NCBI GenBank assembly: GCA_002329575.1
Contig: DCTK01000065.1
Location: forward strand, 21,177 to 28,044
Length of the DNA stretch: 6,868 bases
Reading direction: 5' to 3'
Origin: Sutterella sp. UBA1442
Lineage (GTDB): Bacteria; Pseudomonadota; Gammaproteobacteria; Burkholderiales; Burkholderiaceae_F
A program made the position numbers and the translations under genes. A model generated the notes under the pieces. It saw only the letters and a list, made by a program, of their open reading frames with translations, did no database searches and was not told where the DNA came from. Below are positions 1-5,953 of the stretch, one piece after another. Numbering within the stretch: the stretch's first letter is position 1; each line of letters opens with the position of its first letter.

Positions 1-891
1 GTCACGCCCGATGGACGAATCACGGAAGCCGACTTAGGACTGTGGTCCGATCAATTGGCAGTGGGTTTTGCCGATCTCGTTCGTACAATGCGAGCCGTGG
101 ATCCGTTAACCAAAATTGCCGTGCAACTGAACCACGCAGGACGTAAAGGCAACGGTCGTGCGCCAGGAAAAGAAGGGTATTTGACTCCTGAAGAAGGTGG
201 TTGGGTGCCGCCGGCGCCTTCTGCTGTCGCTTACGGGGAAGGCCATCCTGTGCCGCGTGAAATGACGGTAGGCGGAATTCAAGCAATGGTACAAGCCTTT
301 GCCAATGCAGCAGATCGGGCCGTGCGGGCTGGTGTTGATACTATTGAAGTGCACATGGCTCACGGCTTTTTAATCCATCAGTTCCTTTCACCTGTCTCTA
401 ACCATCGCACGGATGAGTATGGCGGCAGTTTTGAAAATCGTATCCGCTTTGCTTTGGAAGTCTTTGATGCGGTCAAACGTGCAAGCGGCAACGTTCCAGT
501 CGGTGTTCGCGTTTCTGCAACCGATTGGATTGACGGCGGTTGGGATTTGGAACAAACGCTCCAATTAGCAAAAATCTTGGAAGAGCGTGGTTGCGCTTTT
601 ATTGACGTGTCCACGGGTGGGTTGGCAGCCCAACAACAAATCGAAGTGTCTTTCGGTTACCAATTGCCTTGCGCTCGAGCTGTCAAAGATATTGTCGATA
701 TGCCGGTCTTTGGCGTAGGGTTAATTATTGAGCCTGAACAAGCTGAAAGCGCACTCATTGAGGGTACTTGTGACATGGTCGATATCGGTCGCGCGATGCT
801 TCGTAATCCTCACTGGGGGTGGGAGGCTGCACTCAAGCTTGGAGTCAAGGTTGATTTCCCCATGCCATATGTGCGGGGAATGCGACGCTAG
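1..891 (+). CDS. NADH:flavin oxidoreductase / old yellow enzyme, YqjM-like (5' truncated)
   Basis: This is the C-terminal 296 residues of an FMN-dependent ene-reductase that uses NAD(P)H to reduce activated C=C bonds. The frame is open from base 1 and the first residues (V-T-P-D-G-R-I-T) are internal OYE sequence, so the true start lies upstream; the TTG at 55 is not the start. Visible motifs, numbered from base 1: Q-L-N-H-A-G-R-K (42-49), the substrate-binding pair H118-M-A-H121, Y-G-G-S (140-143), the FMN phosphate-binding G-V-G-L-I (238-242) and G-R (263-264), and a C-terminal P-Y-V-R-G. In YqjM-type enzymes the arginine of that last motif reaches into the neighbouring subunit's active site. 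These place it in the YqjM (class III) group. The residue after H-G, Tyr169 in YqjM and the proton donor Tyr196 in OYE1, is Phe here (TTT at 367-369). The N-terminal part, with the YqjM Cys26/Tyr28 region, is outside the window. The physiological substrate cannot be inferred. Confidence 0.93.
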   Translation, partial: VTPDGRITEADLGLWSDQLAVGFADLVRTMRAVDPLTKIAVQLNHAGRKGNGRAPGKEGYLTPEEGGWVPPAPSAVAYGEGHPVPREMTVGGIQAMVQAFANAADRAVRAGVDTIEVHMAHGFLIHQFLSPVSNHRTDEYGGSFENRIRFALEVFDAVKRASGNVPVGVRVSATDWIDGGWDLEQTLQLAKILEERGCAFIDVSTGGLAAQQQIEVSFGYQLPCARAVKDIVDMPVFGVGLIIEPEQAESALIEGTCDMVDIGRAMLRNPHWGWEAALKLGVKVDFPMPYVRGMRR

Positions 892-920
892 TGTCCTGAT
901 TTTTCATTGAAAATTCATCT

Positions 921-969
921 GAATTGGCGTGTGTTGAGACTGTAAAAACGGTACAATATGCGCCAATTC
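921..969 (+). promoter_or_regulatory. Long imperfect inverted repeat (hairpin) before ribH
   Basis: GAATTGGCG (921-929) is the exact reverse complement of CGCCAATTC (961-969). With three G-U wobbles the stem runs on to 936/954, giving 16 pairs. After a small asymmetric bulge (937-938 versus 953), a second stem of five pairs (939-943 with 948-952) closes on an AAAA loop. A T-rich stretch (970-978) follows, so the element could be an intrinsic terminator for the upstream OYE gene, a leader/attenuator hairpin for the ribH operon, or an operator. A TACAAT at 952-957 resembles a -10 box inside the downstream arm, but the TTGAGA at 934-939 is only 12 bases away and no well-spaced -35 is seen. The structure is visible in the sequence; its role is inferred. 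It does not resemble the conserved FMN (RFN) riboswitch. Confidence 0.5.
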
Positions 970-1000
970 TTAGTTTTTATAAATTAACGTCGGAGACAAC

Positions 1001-1447
1001 ATGTCTAAGGATACGGTTCAAAGCATAGCAGACGGAACGGGCCTTCGTATCGGTATCGTTCAGTCGCGCTTTAATGCTTACGCCACAGAGGCTTTGCTAG
1101 AAGCTTGTACGGCAGAGCTTTTGCGACTTGGCGTAGCTGAAGAAGACATTACGCTCATGCGCGTGCCCGGTGCGCTCGAAATCCCGTTTGGTTTGCAACA
1201 GTTGGCATCAACGGAAGAATACGACGCATTGGTTGCCTTGGGGGCAGTCATTCGCGGCGAAACCTATCATTTTGAAATTGTCTCCAATGAGTCTGCCTCG
1301 GGCATCTCGCAAGTGGGATTTCATTTTGACATCCCGATTGCCAATGCTGTGCTGACTTGTGAAAACGACGAACAAGTTCAGGCCCGCATGCATCAAAAAG
1401 GTGTTGATGCGGCACGTGTTGCCGTTGAAATGGTTGCATGCCAGTAA
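1001..1447 (+). CDS. ribH: 6,7-dimethyl-8-ribityllumazine synthase, copy 1 (short C-terminus)
   Basis: A 148-residue lumazine synthase that condenses 5-amino-6-ribitylamino-uracil with 3,4-dihydroxy-2-butanone 4-phosphate, the penultimate step of riboflavin synthesis in the cytoplasm. Family landmarks are intact: S-R-F-N (22-25; F24 aligns with the stacking aromatic F22 of B. subtilis RibH), V-P-G-A-L-E-I-P (55-62), [10 protein letters not shown] (81-90) with catalytic H90, and a phosphate-binding Arg at R129. The start has a good ribosome binding site (GGAGA, 992-996). Compared with copy 2 just downstream it is 71-72% identical over 144 ungapped residues, but it ends at V-E-M-V-A-C-Q and lacks the last helix/tail seen in copy 2 and, from memory, in the Neisseria protein. 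It is first in the probable operon, 20 bases before copy 2. It is likely active, though the missing tail could affect oligomer assembly. Confidence 0.95.
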   Translation: MSKDTVQSIADGTGLRIGIVQSRFNAYATEALLEACTAELLRLGVAEEDITLMRVPGALEIPFGLQQLASTEEYDALVALGAVIRGETYHFEIVSNESASGISQVGFHFDIPIANAVLTCENDEQVQARMHQKGVDAARVAVEMVACQ

Positions 1448-1457
1448 AACTTTTTTT

Positions 1458-1463
1458 GGAGAG
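1458..1463 (+). promoter_or_regulatory. Ribosome binding site that fixes the ribH copy 2 start
   Basis: GGAGAG ends four bases before the ATG at 1468. An in-frame ATG at 1438 overlaps the end of copy 1, has no comparable site and would add ten residues ([10 protein letters not shown]) not found in copy 1. Starting at 1468 makes the two N-termini align residue for residue (M-S-x-D), so 1468 is the better start. Confidence 0.75.
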
Positions 1464-1467
1464 AGCA

Positions 1468-1953
1468 ATGTCGATCGATATCATTGAAGGCTCGTTGGAC
1501 GGAACCGGTTTACAAATCGGTATCGTGATGTCGCGCTTTAATGCTTGGGCCGGCGAGGGCTTGCTTGAAGCATGCAAGGCTGAGCTTTTGAAGTTGGGCG
1601 TACGTGAAGAAGACATTTCGTTGATGACGGTGCCGGGGGCTTTGGAAATTCCGTTTGCCTTGCAACGTCTGGCATCAACCGATAATTACGATGCGTTAAT
1701 TGCCATCGGCACAGTGATTCGTGGGGAGACTTATCATTTTGAGTTGGTCTCCAATGAATCGGCAGCGGGCATCATGCAAGTCAGTCTGGACTTTGACATT
1801 CCGGTTGCCAACGCTGTTTTGACGGTTGAAACCGAAGAGCAGGCTCGTACCCGTTTGGTTGAAAAGGGAACTGATGCCGCCCGCGTTGCCGTTGAGATGG
1901 GTAACATTAGCAACGAATTTGATTACGATTTCGAAGAGGAAGAAGAGTTCTGA
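1468..1953 (+). CDS. ribH: 6,7-dimethyl-8-ribityllumazine synthase, copy 2 (acidic C-terminal tail)
   Basis: A 161-residue paralogue of the preceding gene catalysing the same riboflavin step. It keeps S-R-F-N (22-25), V-P-G-A-L-E-I-P (55-62), [10 protein letters not shown] (81-90) with catalytic H90, and R129. After V-E-M (144) it continues for 17 residues and ends in a very acidic tail, F-D-Y-D-F followed by five Glu and Phe. Neisserial RibH, as I remember it, ends in a comparable acidic tail, so this copy looks like the canonical betaproteobacterial form and copy 1 the shortened one. Synonymous divergence from copy 1 is high (five of nine codons differ in V-P-G-A-L-E-I-P-F although the residues are identical), so the duplication is old and both copies are under purifying selection. 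The tail codons also carry the purine-rich ribosome binding sequence of nusB, whose ATG follows the stop codon after two bases. Confidence 0.95.
   Translation: MSIDIIEGSLDGTGLQIGIVMSRFNAWAGEGLLEACKAELLKLGVREEDISLMTVPGALEIPFALQRLASTDNYDALIAIGTVIRGETYHFELVSNESAAGIMQVSLDFDIPVANAVLTVETEEQARTRLVEKGTDAARVAVEMGNISNEFDYDFEEEEEF
1933..1947 (+). promoter_or_regulatory. nusB ribosome binding region inside the ribH2 tail codons
   Basis: A 15-base all-purine run (GAAGAGGAAGAAGAG) encodes most of the Glu tail of RibH2 and sits eight bases before the nusB ATG at 1956. It contains Shine-Dalgarno-like GAGGA and GAAGAG. With only two bases between the ribH2 stop and the nusB start, the two genes are probably translationally coupled. 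Confidence 0.55.
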
Positions 1954-1955
1954 GT

Positions 1956-2456
1956 ATGAGTATGGAAAAACCTCATCGTCATGGACGAGGCGCTCGTTCG
2001 CTCTCGCGCCAGTTTGCGCTTTTAGGTGTTTATCAATGGTTGGTGAGCGGAGCCGATGCTGCCACCATCGAACGCACGCTATTGAGTGTTTTAAGTGATG
2101 ACGGCGAACCGGTAGCCGGTGCCACAATTGATGCGGGCGACTTTGAGCGTTGCGACAAGCGCCATTTCAGCGAATTGTTGGCCGGTGTCATCAATCACGC
2201 AGAGACACTGCAACAATTAATTGCTTCACACATCGACCGTGATCTTTCGCGTTTGTCGTTGGTTGAAAGAAGCGTTTTGATGCTTGCAGCCTATGAGCTG
2301 AAGTGGCACGTAGAAATCCCTTACGCTGTCGTGATCAATGAAGCAGTGGAATTGTCCAAGCAGTTCGGTGCAGCAGAGGGTTTCCGCTATGTTAACGGTG
2401 TGCTCGACAAAGTAGCCGCAGAAGTGCGCGCTGTTGAAGTAGGAGCTAAAAAATAA
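1956..2456 (+). CDS. nusB: Transcription antitermination factor NusB
   Basis: A 166-residue NusB, the all-helical RNA-binding factor that pairs with NusE (ribosomal protein S10) on boxA RNA to prevent premature termination in rRNA operons. Family signatures: a basic N-terminus with R-S-L-S-R-Q-F-A-L-L-G-V-Y-Q-W (about 14-28), L-S-L-V-E-R-S-V-L-M-L-A-A-Y-E-L (about 99-114), and P-Y-A-V-V-I-N-E-A-V-E-L-S-K-Q-F-G (about 121-137) followed by F-R-Y-V-N-G-V-L-D-K. These cover the full domain. The ATG at 1956 is preferred to the in-frame ATG at 1962 because it is better spaced from the purine run in the ribH2 tail. ribH-nusB adjacency is a classic conserved arrangement, which supports both calls. 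thiL follows after four bases. Confidence 0.96.
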   Translation: MSMEKPHRHGRGARSLSRQFALLGVYQWLVSGADAATIERTLLSVLSDDGEPVAGATIDAGDFERCDKRHFSELLAGVINHAETLQQLIASHIDRDLSRLSLVERSVLMLAAYELKWHVEIPYAVVINEAVELSKQFGAAEGFRYVNGVLDKVAAEVRAVEVGAKK

Positions 2457-2460
2457 GTCT

Positions 2461-3441
2461 ATGGGCCAGTGCCCTTCTGAATTTGATCTCATCGAACGAT
2501 ATTTCTCCTTGGGAGTGCCCTCCAAGTGGCCCTCTCAAGGAATCGGTGATGATTGCGCCATTATTTCCATCGGAACATCAAAAATTGCAGTGACGACTGA
2601 CACATTGGCAATCGGCACGCATTTTTTACCTGATGCGGATCCTTTTACGGTGGGCTACAAAGCCTTAGCCGTCAATCTAAGCGATCTGGCTGCCGCGGCT
2701 GCCGTTCCTCGTGCTTTTTTTCTTGCGTTATCTTTGGATAAGGCCGATGAGGCATGGATTGAGCGTTTTACGGCCGGACTTAAAAAATGTGCTCAACAGT
2801 ATGGGTGTGCACTTCTCGGAGGAGACACCACTCGCACAAGTTTTATCGGCCAAGAGCGCGCACCGGTGACAATGACCATTACGGCGATGGGTGATGTACA
2901 AGAGGGGTTGACCAGAAAAGGTGCAAAACCTGGAGATGACATTTGGGTAAGCGGTACATTGGGCGATGCTTATGCAGCCCTAATGCTGAGAACCGGAGAG
3001 TGGGAAGGAACTTGTACTCAACACTTGGCCGACCGCATGGACGTACCGACGCCTCGCGTTGAGTTGGGACAATTTTTACAAGACTATGCTACGGCATGCG
3101 CAGATGTTTCCGACGGTTTTTTACAGGATTTGGGGCACATTCTTAAGCGTTCAGCTGTCGGTGCGGTCGTTAATGTCGATGCCTGTGCCGCCAGTGTCGA
3201 TTTAAGAGCTTTGGGGCAACAGCGTTGCCGACAAGCGCAGATGGCCGGAGGCGATGATTACGAACTGGTGTGGACTGCACCGGTTGCCGCTCGTAAGGCG
3301 ATTGAGGCGTTTGCCAAGCAAATAGGGATTACGGTTTCTTGTGTCGGCACAATTTTGTCTGATACTCATTTGAATTTAGTTGATGCGACAGGAGCGACTG
3401 TCCTCAACGTTTACCACGGATTTGATCATTTTGATCAGTAG
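2461..3441 (+). CDS. thiL: Thiamine-monophosphate kinase ThiL
   Basis: A 326-residue ATP-dependent kinase that phosphorylates thiamine monophosphate to the active cofactor thiamine pyrophosphate. It belongs to the PurM/SelD-like ATP-binding fold. Motifs in order: G-I-G-D-D-C-A (27-33), T-T-D-T-L (45-49), V-N-L-S-D-L-A (71-77), L-G-G-D-T-T (119-124), D-V-S-D-G-F-L-Q-D-L (215-224) and A-G-G-D-D-Y-E-L (262-269). The repeated Asp residues are the Mg/ATP ligands of the family, and all are present. Length is normal for the family. A GGAG (2442-2445) lies in the nusB 3' end, slightly far from the ATG, and the four-base gap to nusB suggests coupling. The stop codon abuts the pgpA ATG directly. Confidence 0.96.
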   Translation: MGQCPSEFDLIERYFSLGVPSKWPSQGIGDDCAIISIGTSKIAVTTDTLAIGTHFLPDADPFTVGYKALAVNLSDLAAAAAVPRAFFLALSLDKADEAWIERFTAGLKKCAQQYGCALLGGDTTRTSFIGQERAPVTMTITAMGDVQEGLTRKGAKPGDDIWVSGTLGDAYAALMLRTGEWEGTCTQHLADRMDVPTPRVELGQFLQDYATACADVSDGFLQDLGHILKRSAVGAVVNVDACAASVDLRALGQQRCRQAQMAGGDDYELVWTAPVAARKAIEAFAKQIGITVSCVGTILSDTHLNLVDATGATVLNVYHGFDHFDQ

Positions 3442-3969
3442 ATGATGTTTGAAAAATATAGTCCGGACAATCCGGTCAACAAAGTTAAAGTTACGGCGGG
3501 GTTTGCTTTTTCTCACCCAGCTCACATAATCGCCACTTTTTTTGGCGCAGGGCTTATTCATCCCGGCCCCGGCACTTGGGGAACGTTAGCCGGATGGCTC
3601 GTCTTCGTGCTTTTCGGCAGATTCTTAACTTACGAAATTTGGTTTGGTATTGTTATTGCGACCTTCTTTCTTGGAGCCTGGGCCAGCAGGGTGACGTCTG
3701 ATCATCTGGGGGTCCAAGATCATGGATCCATTGTGATTGATGAGGTGTTTGCCATTTGGTTGGTGCTTTTGCTTGTTCCACCGATGCTACCTTGGCAAAT
3801 TGCTGCGTTTGTAGCCTTCCGCATTTTTGATATCGTGAAGTGCCCGCCCGCAGACTACTTTGATAAAAAAATGAAAAATGGCTTCGGCATCATGTTCGAT
3901 GATGCTATTGCAGCTTTTTATGCGTGGTTAGTGCTTTTTGCACTAATTAGTTTGAAGGATTTTTTCTAG
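3442..3969 (+). CDS. pgpA: Phosphatidylglycerophosphatase A
   Basis: A 175-residue inner-membrane lipid phosphatase that dephosphorylates phosphatidylglycerophosphate to phosphatidylglycerol. Signatures: H-P-G-P-G-T-W-G-T-L-A-G (40-51), D-H-G-S-I-V-I-D-E-V (93-102), F-D-I-V-K-x-P-P-A-D-Y-F-D (129-141) and N-G-F-G-I-M-F-D-D-A-I-A (146-157), matching the PgpA family (E. coli has D-H-G-S-I-V-W-D-E and G-G-M-G-I-M-I-D-D). Hydrophobic stretches near 27-38, 50-80, 103-126 and 156-170 fit a small polytopic membrane protein. It starts immediately after the thiL TAG at a double ATG (3442 and 3445), so the first codon is uncertain by one residue. No Shine-Dalgarno is seen, and two TGATCA palindromes lie just upstream. 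thiL-pgpA adjacency is common in proteobacteria. Confidence 0.93.
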   Translation: MMFEKYSPDNPVNKVKVTAGFAFSHPAHIIATFFGAGLIHPGPGTWGTLAGWLVFVLFGRFLTYEIWFGIVIATFFLGAWASRVTSDHLGVQDHGSIVIDEVFAIWLVLLLVPPMLPWQIAAFVAFRIFDIVKCPPADYFDKKMKNGFGIMFDDAIAAFYAWLVLFALISLKDFF

Positions 3970-3972
3970 AGT

Positions 3973-4455
3973 ATGGACAGCGTTGCTGAACTAACAAAAC
4001 GATTGGGTGAAGTAGCTCGTTCTCAAGGAGCGCTGATCGTGACAGCAGAATCGTGTACCGCAGGTGGGATTGCTGCGGCGATAACGGATGTTGCAGGATC
4101 CAGTGCGTGGTTTGATTGCGGCTTTGTCACTTATAGTGTTGAAGCGAAGAAAACAATGTTGGGAGTCAGCGAGCAAACGGTCGAACAATACGGCGTGGTT
4201 AGCAAAGAGTGCGCTTCTGAAATGACCGCGGGCGCACTTACTCACTCGCGAGCCGATGTTGCCGTGGCCGTGACAGGTATTGCCGGACCTGGCGGCGAAG
4301 AGCCGGGCAAGCCAGTGGGTACCGTTTTCATCGCTTGGCAACGGCGTGGAGCGGGAGCGCTTGTGGAACGTTTTCAGTTCAGTGGCGACCGTTCATCTGT
4401 CCGTGCCCAAACTGTAGAAGCTGCTATTTTGGGCTTAATCAAAATTCTTTTGTAA
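3973..4455 (+). CDS. pncC: Nicotinamide-nucleotide amidohydrolase (CinA C-terminal type)
   Basis: A 160-residue stand-alone CinA C-terminal domain protein. PncC deamidates nicotinamide mononucleotide to nicotinate mononucleotide, recycling NMN released by DNA ligase back to NAD. Signatures: T-A-E-S-C-T-A-G-G (24-32), the helix-loop region G-F-V-T-Y-S-V-E-A-K (50-59), G-V-V-S-K-E (74-79) and T-G-I-A-G-P-G-G (101-108) with K-P-V-G-T-V-F (113-119). The N-terminal MoCF-like domain of full-length CinA is absent, as in E. coli YgaD, so this is a normal short form rather than a truncation. It starts three bases after the pgpA stop. GAAGGA (3954-3959) is a plausible but distant ribosome binding site. 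Confidence 0.94.
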   Translation: MDSVAELTKRLGEVARSQGALIVTAESCTAGGIAAAITDVAGSSAWFDCGFVTYSVEAKKTMLGVSEQTVEQYGVVSKECASEMTAGALTHSRADVAVAVTGIAGPGGEEPGKPVGTVFIAWQRRGAGALVERFQFSGDRSSVRAQTVEAAILGLIKILL

Positions 4456-4474
4456 TTATCGGTGCATTTAAAAA

Positions 4475-5800
4475 ATGGACAATTGGTTTAATGTTCTTTG
4501 TCTTTTGGTGCTAATTCTTTTAAACGGTGCTTTTGCCATGAGCGAGATTGCGCTTGTGACAAGCCGTAAAGCACGCCTTCAAGTCAAAATTGATGAAGGT
4601 AATAACGGGGCAAAAGTCGCATTAAAGCTCAATGAGGAGCCGACGCGAGCCTTGTCTGCCATTCAAGTAGGCATTACTTCCATCGGTATTCTCTCGGGTA
4701 TTGTGGGCGAAGCGGCGCTGGCAACGCCCGTTGCGGATTGGTTAACGCAAAGTTTCGGTGTAGAAGCCAATACCGCTCGTGGTTTAGGGCTATTGTTGGT
4801 GGTGGTCGTGGTGACCTATTTCTCCATTGTCTTAGGAGAACTGGTGCCTAAGCGTTTGGGTCAGATGAACCCGGAAGGAGTGGCCTGTCGTATAGCATCT
4901 CCTATCAACATTCTTGCCATTATCATGGCGCCTTTCGTGAAGTTACTCTCCGTTTCGACCGATACCTTGTTACGTTTAACAGGAAAAAATACAGACGAGG
5001 AGCCGGCCGTAACCGAAGAAGAGATTCACGCCATGATTGAAGAAGGCAGTGAAGCGGGCACGATAGAAGAGCAAGAACGCGACATGGTGCGAAATGTTTT
5101 CCGTCTGGACGACAGAACGATCGGTACCTTAATGACGCCGCGTAGCGAAGTGGAATGGATCGATTTGCAAGACGATGTCAAGGACAATATTCGCAAGTTG
5201 CTTACCTCCAAACACTCTCGTTTGCCGGTAGCTGACGGTTCTTTGGATGACATCAAAGGTTTTTGCTCTACACGGTTTTTGTTGCAACAAATCGTTGAAG
5301 GCGGGAAGGTGGATTTCACGCACAACATCATGCCTTCGGTTTATGTCCCTGAGTCTTTAACAGGCCTGGAATTGTTAGAAAACTTCCGTGAAAACGATGT
5401 TCCGCTCGCAATTGTGGTTGACGAATACGGTTCCGTGCAAGGTTTGGTGAGTCCGCGCGACGTTTTGGAAGCGATTGCCGGTGAATTTAAAAACCTTCAA
5501 GAAGATGAATGGGCTGTGCAAAGAGATGACGGTTCATGGTTGGTTGACGGCATGATGCCTGTGCCTGAATTGAAAGATCAGTTGGATTTGAAGGTACTGC
5601 CTAAGGAAGACGAAGGTCGTTACAACACGTTGGCGGGTATGATCATGTGGATGACGGGGCACCTGCCAAAAACCGGAGATGTCGTAACTTGGGACGGGTG
5701 GCGTTTTGAGGTTATCGACATGGACGGACGCCGAATCGATAAGGTGCTGGTCTCTGAGATTGAAGTCAAAGAGCAAACAGATACCTCTGAAAATCAATAA
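4475..5800 (+). CDS. CorC/HlyC-family DUF21-CBS membrane protein (CNNM-type transporter)
   Basis: A 441-residue inner-membrane protein of the hemolysin/CNNM family. Domains in order: DUF21 transmembrane domain (about 1-170) with hydrophobic segments near 4-24, 60-80, 102-120 and 142-160, and the family motifs N-G-A-F-A-M-S-E-I-A-L (17-27), P-T-R-A-L-S-A-I-Q-V-G-I-T (56-68) and L-G-E-L-V-P-K-R (120-127); a cytosolic CBS pair (about 205-340) with L-M-T-P-R (219-223), H-S-R-L-P-V (247-252) and V-V-D-E-Y-G-S-V-Q-G (314-323); and a C-terminal CorC_HlyC domain (about 350-430) containing Y-N-T-L-A-G. Characterised relatives export Mg2+ in exchange for Na+ and bind ATP at the CBS pair; hemolysin is a historical name. 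The exact substrate here is not provable. It starts 19 bases after pncC with only a weak GGTG (4461-4464), and is the last gene before an intrinsic terminator. Confidence 0.92.
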   Translation: MDNWFNVLCLLVLILLNGAFAMSEIALVTSRKARLQVKIDEGNNGAKVALKLNEEPTRALSAIQVGITSIGILSGIVGEAALATPVADWLTQSFGVEANTARGLGLLLVVVVVTYFSIVLGELVPKRLGQMNPEGVACRIASPINILAIIMAPFVKLLSVSTDTLLRLTGKNTDEEPAVTEEEIHAMIEEGSEAGTIEEQERDMVRNVFRLDDRTIGTLMTPRSEVEWIDLQDDVKDNIRKLLTSKHSRLPVADGSLDDIKGFCSTRFLLQQIVEGGKVDFTHNIMPSVYVPESLTGLELLENFRENDVPLAIVVDEYGSVQGLVSPRDVLEAIAGEFKNLQEDEWAVQRDDGSWLVDGMMPVPELKDQLDLKVLPKEDEGRYNTLAGMIMWMTGHLPKTGDVVTWDGWRFEVIDMDGRRIDKVLVSEIEVKEQTDTSENQ

Positions 5801-5807
5801 CCATCTT

Positions 5808-5837
5808 GGGCCTGTAAAACACAGGCCCTTATTTTTT
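5808..5837 (+). terminator. Rho-independent terminator ending the ribH-to-corC operon
   Basis: GGGCCTGT (5808-5815) and ACAGGCCC (5821-5828) form a perfect 8-bp GC-rich stem with a five-base AAAAC loop, followed directly by TTATTTTTT. It begins seven bases after the stop codon of the CBS-domain gene, and no comparable hairpin lies between the genes from 1001 to 5800, supporting one transcription unit that ends here. Confidence 0.9.
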
Positions 5838-5843
5838 GTCTTG

Positions 5844-5880
5844 ATAGTTTGAACCTATGGTTTCTTTTGAGTCTAACTTT
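5844..5880 (+). promoter_or_regulatory. OxyR-type operator upstream of ahpC
   Basis: Positions 5844-5858 (ATAGTTTGAACCTAT) match the OxyR half-site consensus ATAGnTnnnAnCTAT at every defined base. Seven bases later a degenerate second half-site (5866-5880) matches six of ten defined bases, which is the spacing expected for tetrameric OxyR. A possible -10 (TAACAT, 5910-5915) would put the transcription start near 5922, with the operator centred about 60 bases upstream, compatible with activation. No good -35 is visible, as is usual for OxyR-activated promoters. The oxyR gene is not in the window. Confidence 0.72.
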
Positions 5881-5941
5881 TGTTAACAGACGCCGTTTCC
5901 GCAATGCGTTAACATAGGCGTTGTTGAAAATCATTCCCAAT

Positions 5942-5947
5942 AAGGAG
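5942..5947 (+). promoter_or_regulatory. Ribosome binding site that fixes the ahpC start
   Basis: AAGGAG ends six bases before the ATG at 5954, ideal spacing. The in-frame TTG at 5921 lies upstream of this site and would coincide with the predicted transcription start, so it is not the initiator. The 187-residue product from 5954 equals the usual AhpC length. Confidence 0.85.
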
Positions 5948-5953
5948 TTGGAC

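Noticed and set aside
934..957. Sigma-70 promoter formed by TTGAGA and TACAAT
   Set aside because: The spacer is only 12 bases, too short for a normal promoter; kept only as a possible -10 within the hairpin entry.
892..1000. FMN (RFN) riboswitch before ribH
   Set aside because: The gap is only 109 bases, shorter than the usual element, and the conserved RFN blocks are not seen; only a single extended hairpin is present.
1438..1467. Upstream ATG giving a 171-residue ribH copy 2 that overlaps copy 1
   Set aside because: It lacks a ribosome binding site and adds ten residues absent from copy 1, whereas 1468 has GGAGAG and aligns with the copy 1 start.
1001..1953. Recent gene conversion or assembly duplication of ribH
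   Set aside because: The copies differ at about 28% of residues and at many synonymous sites, with only short identical runs, so they are genuine diverged genes.
5882..5914. Repeated GTTAACA (5882-5888 and 5908-5914) as a regulator site
   Set aside because: Short, AT-rich and matching no regulator I can name; similar strings occur inside ahpC (around 6000), so chance is likely.
5921..5953. TTG start giving a 198-residue AhpC
   Set aside because: The ideal AAGGAG at 5942-5947 serves the ATG at 5954, and 187 residues is the standard AhpC length.
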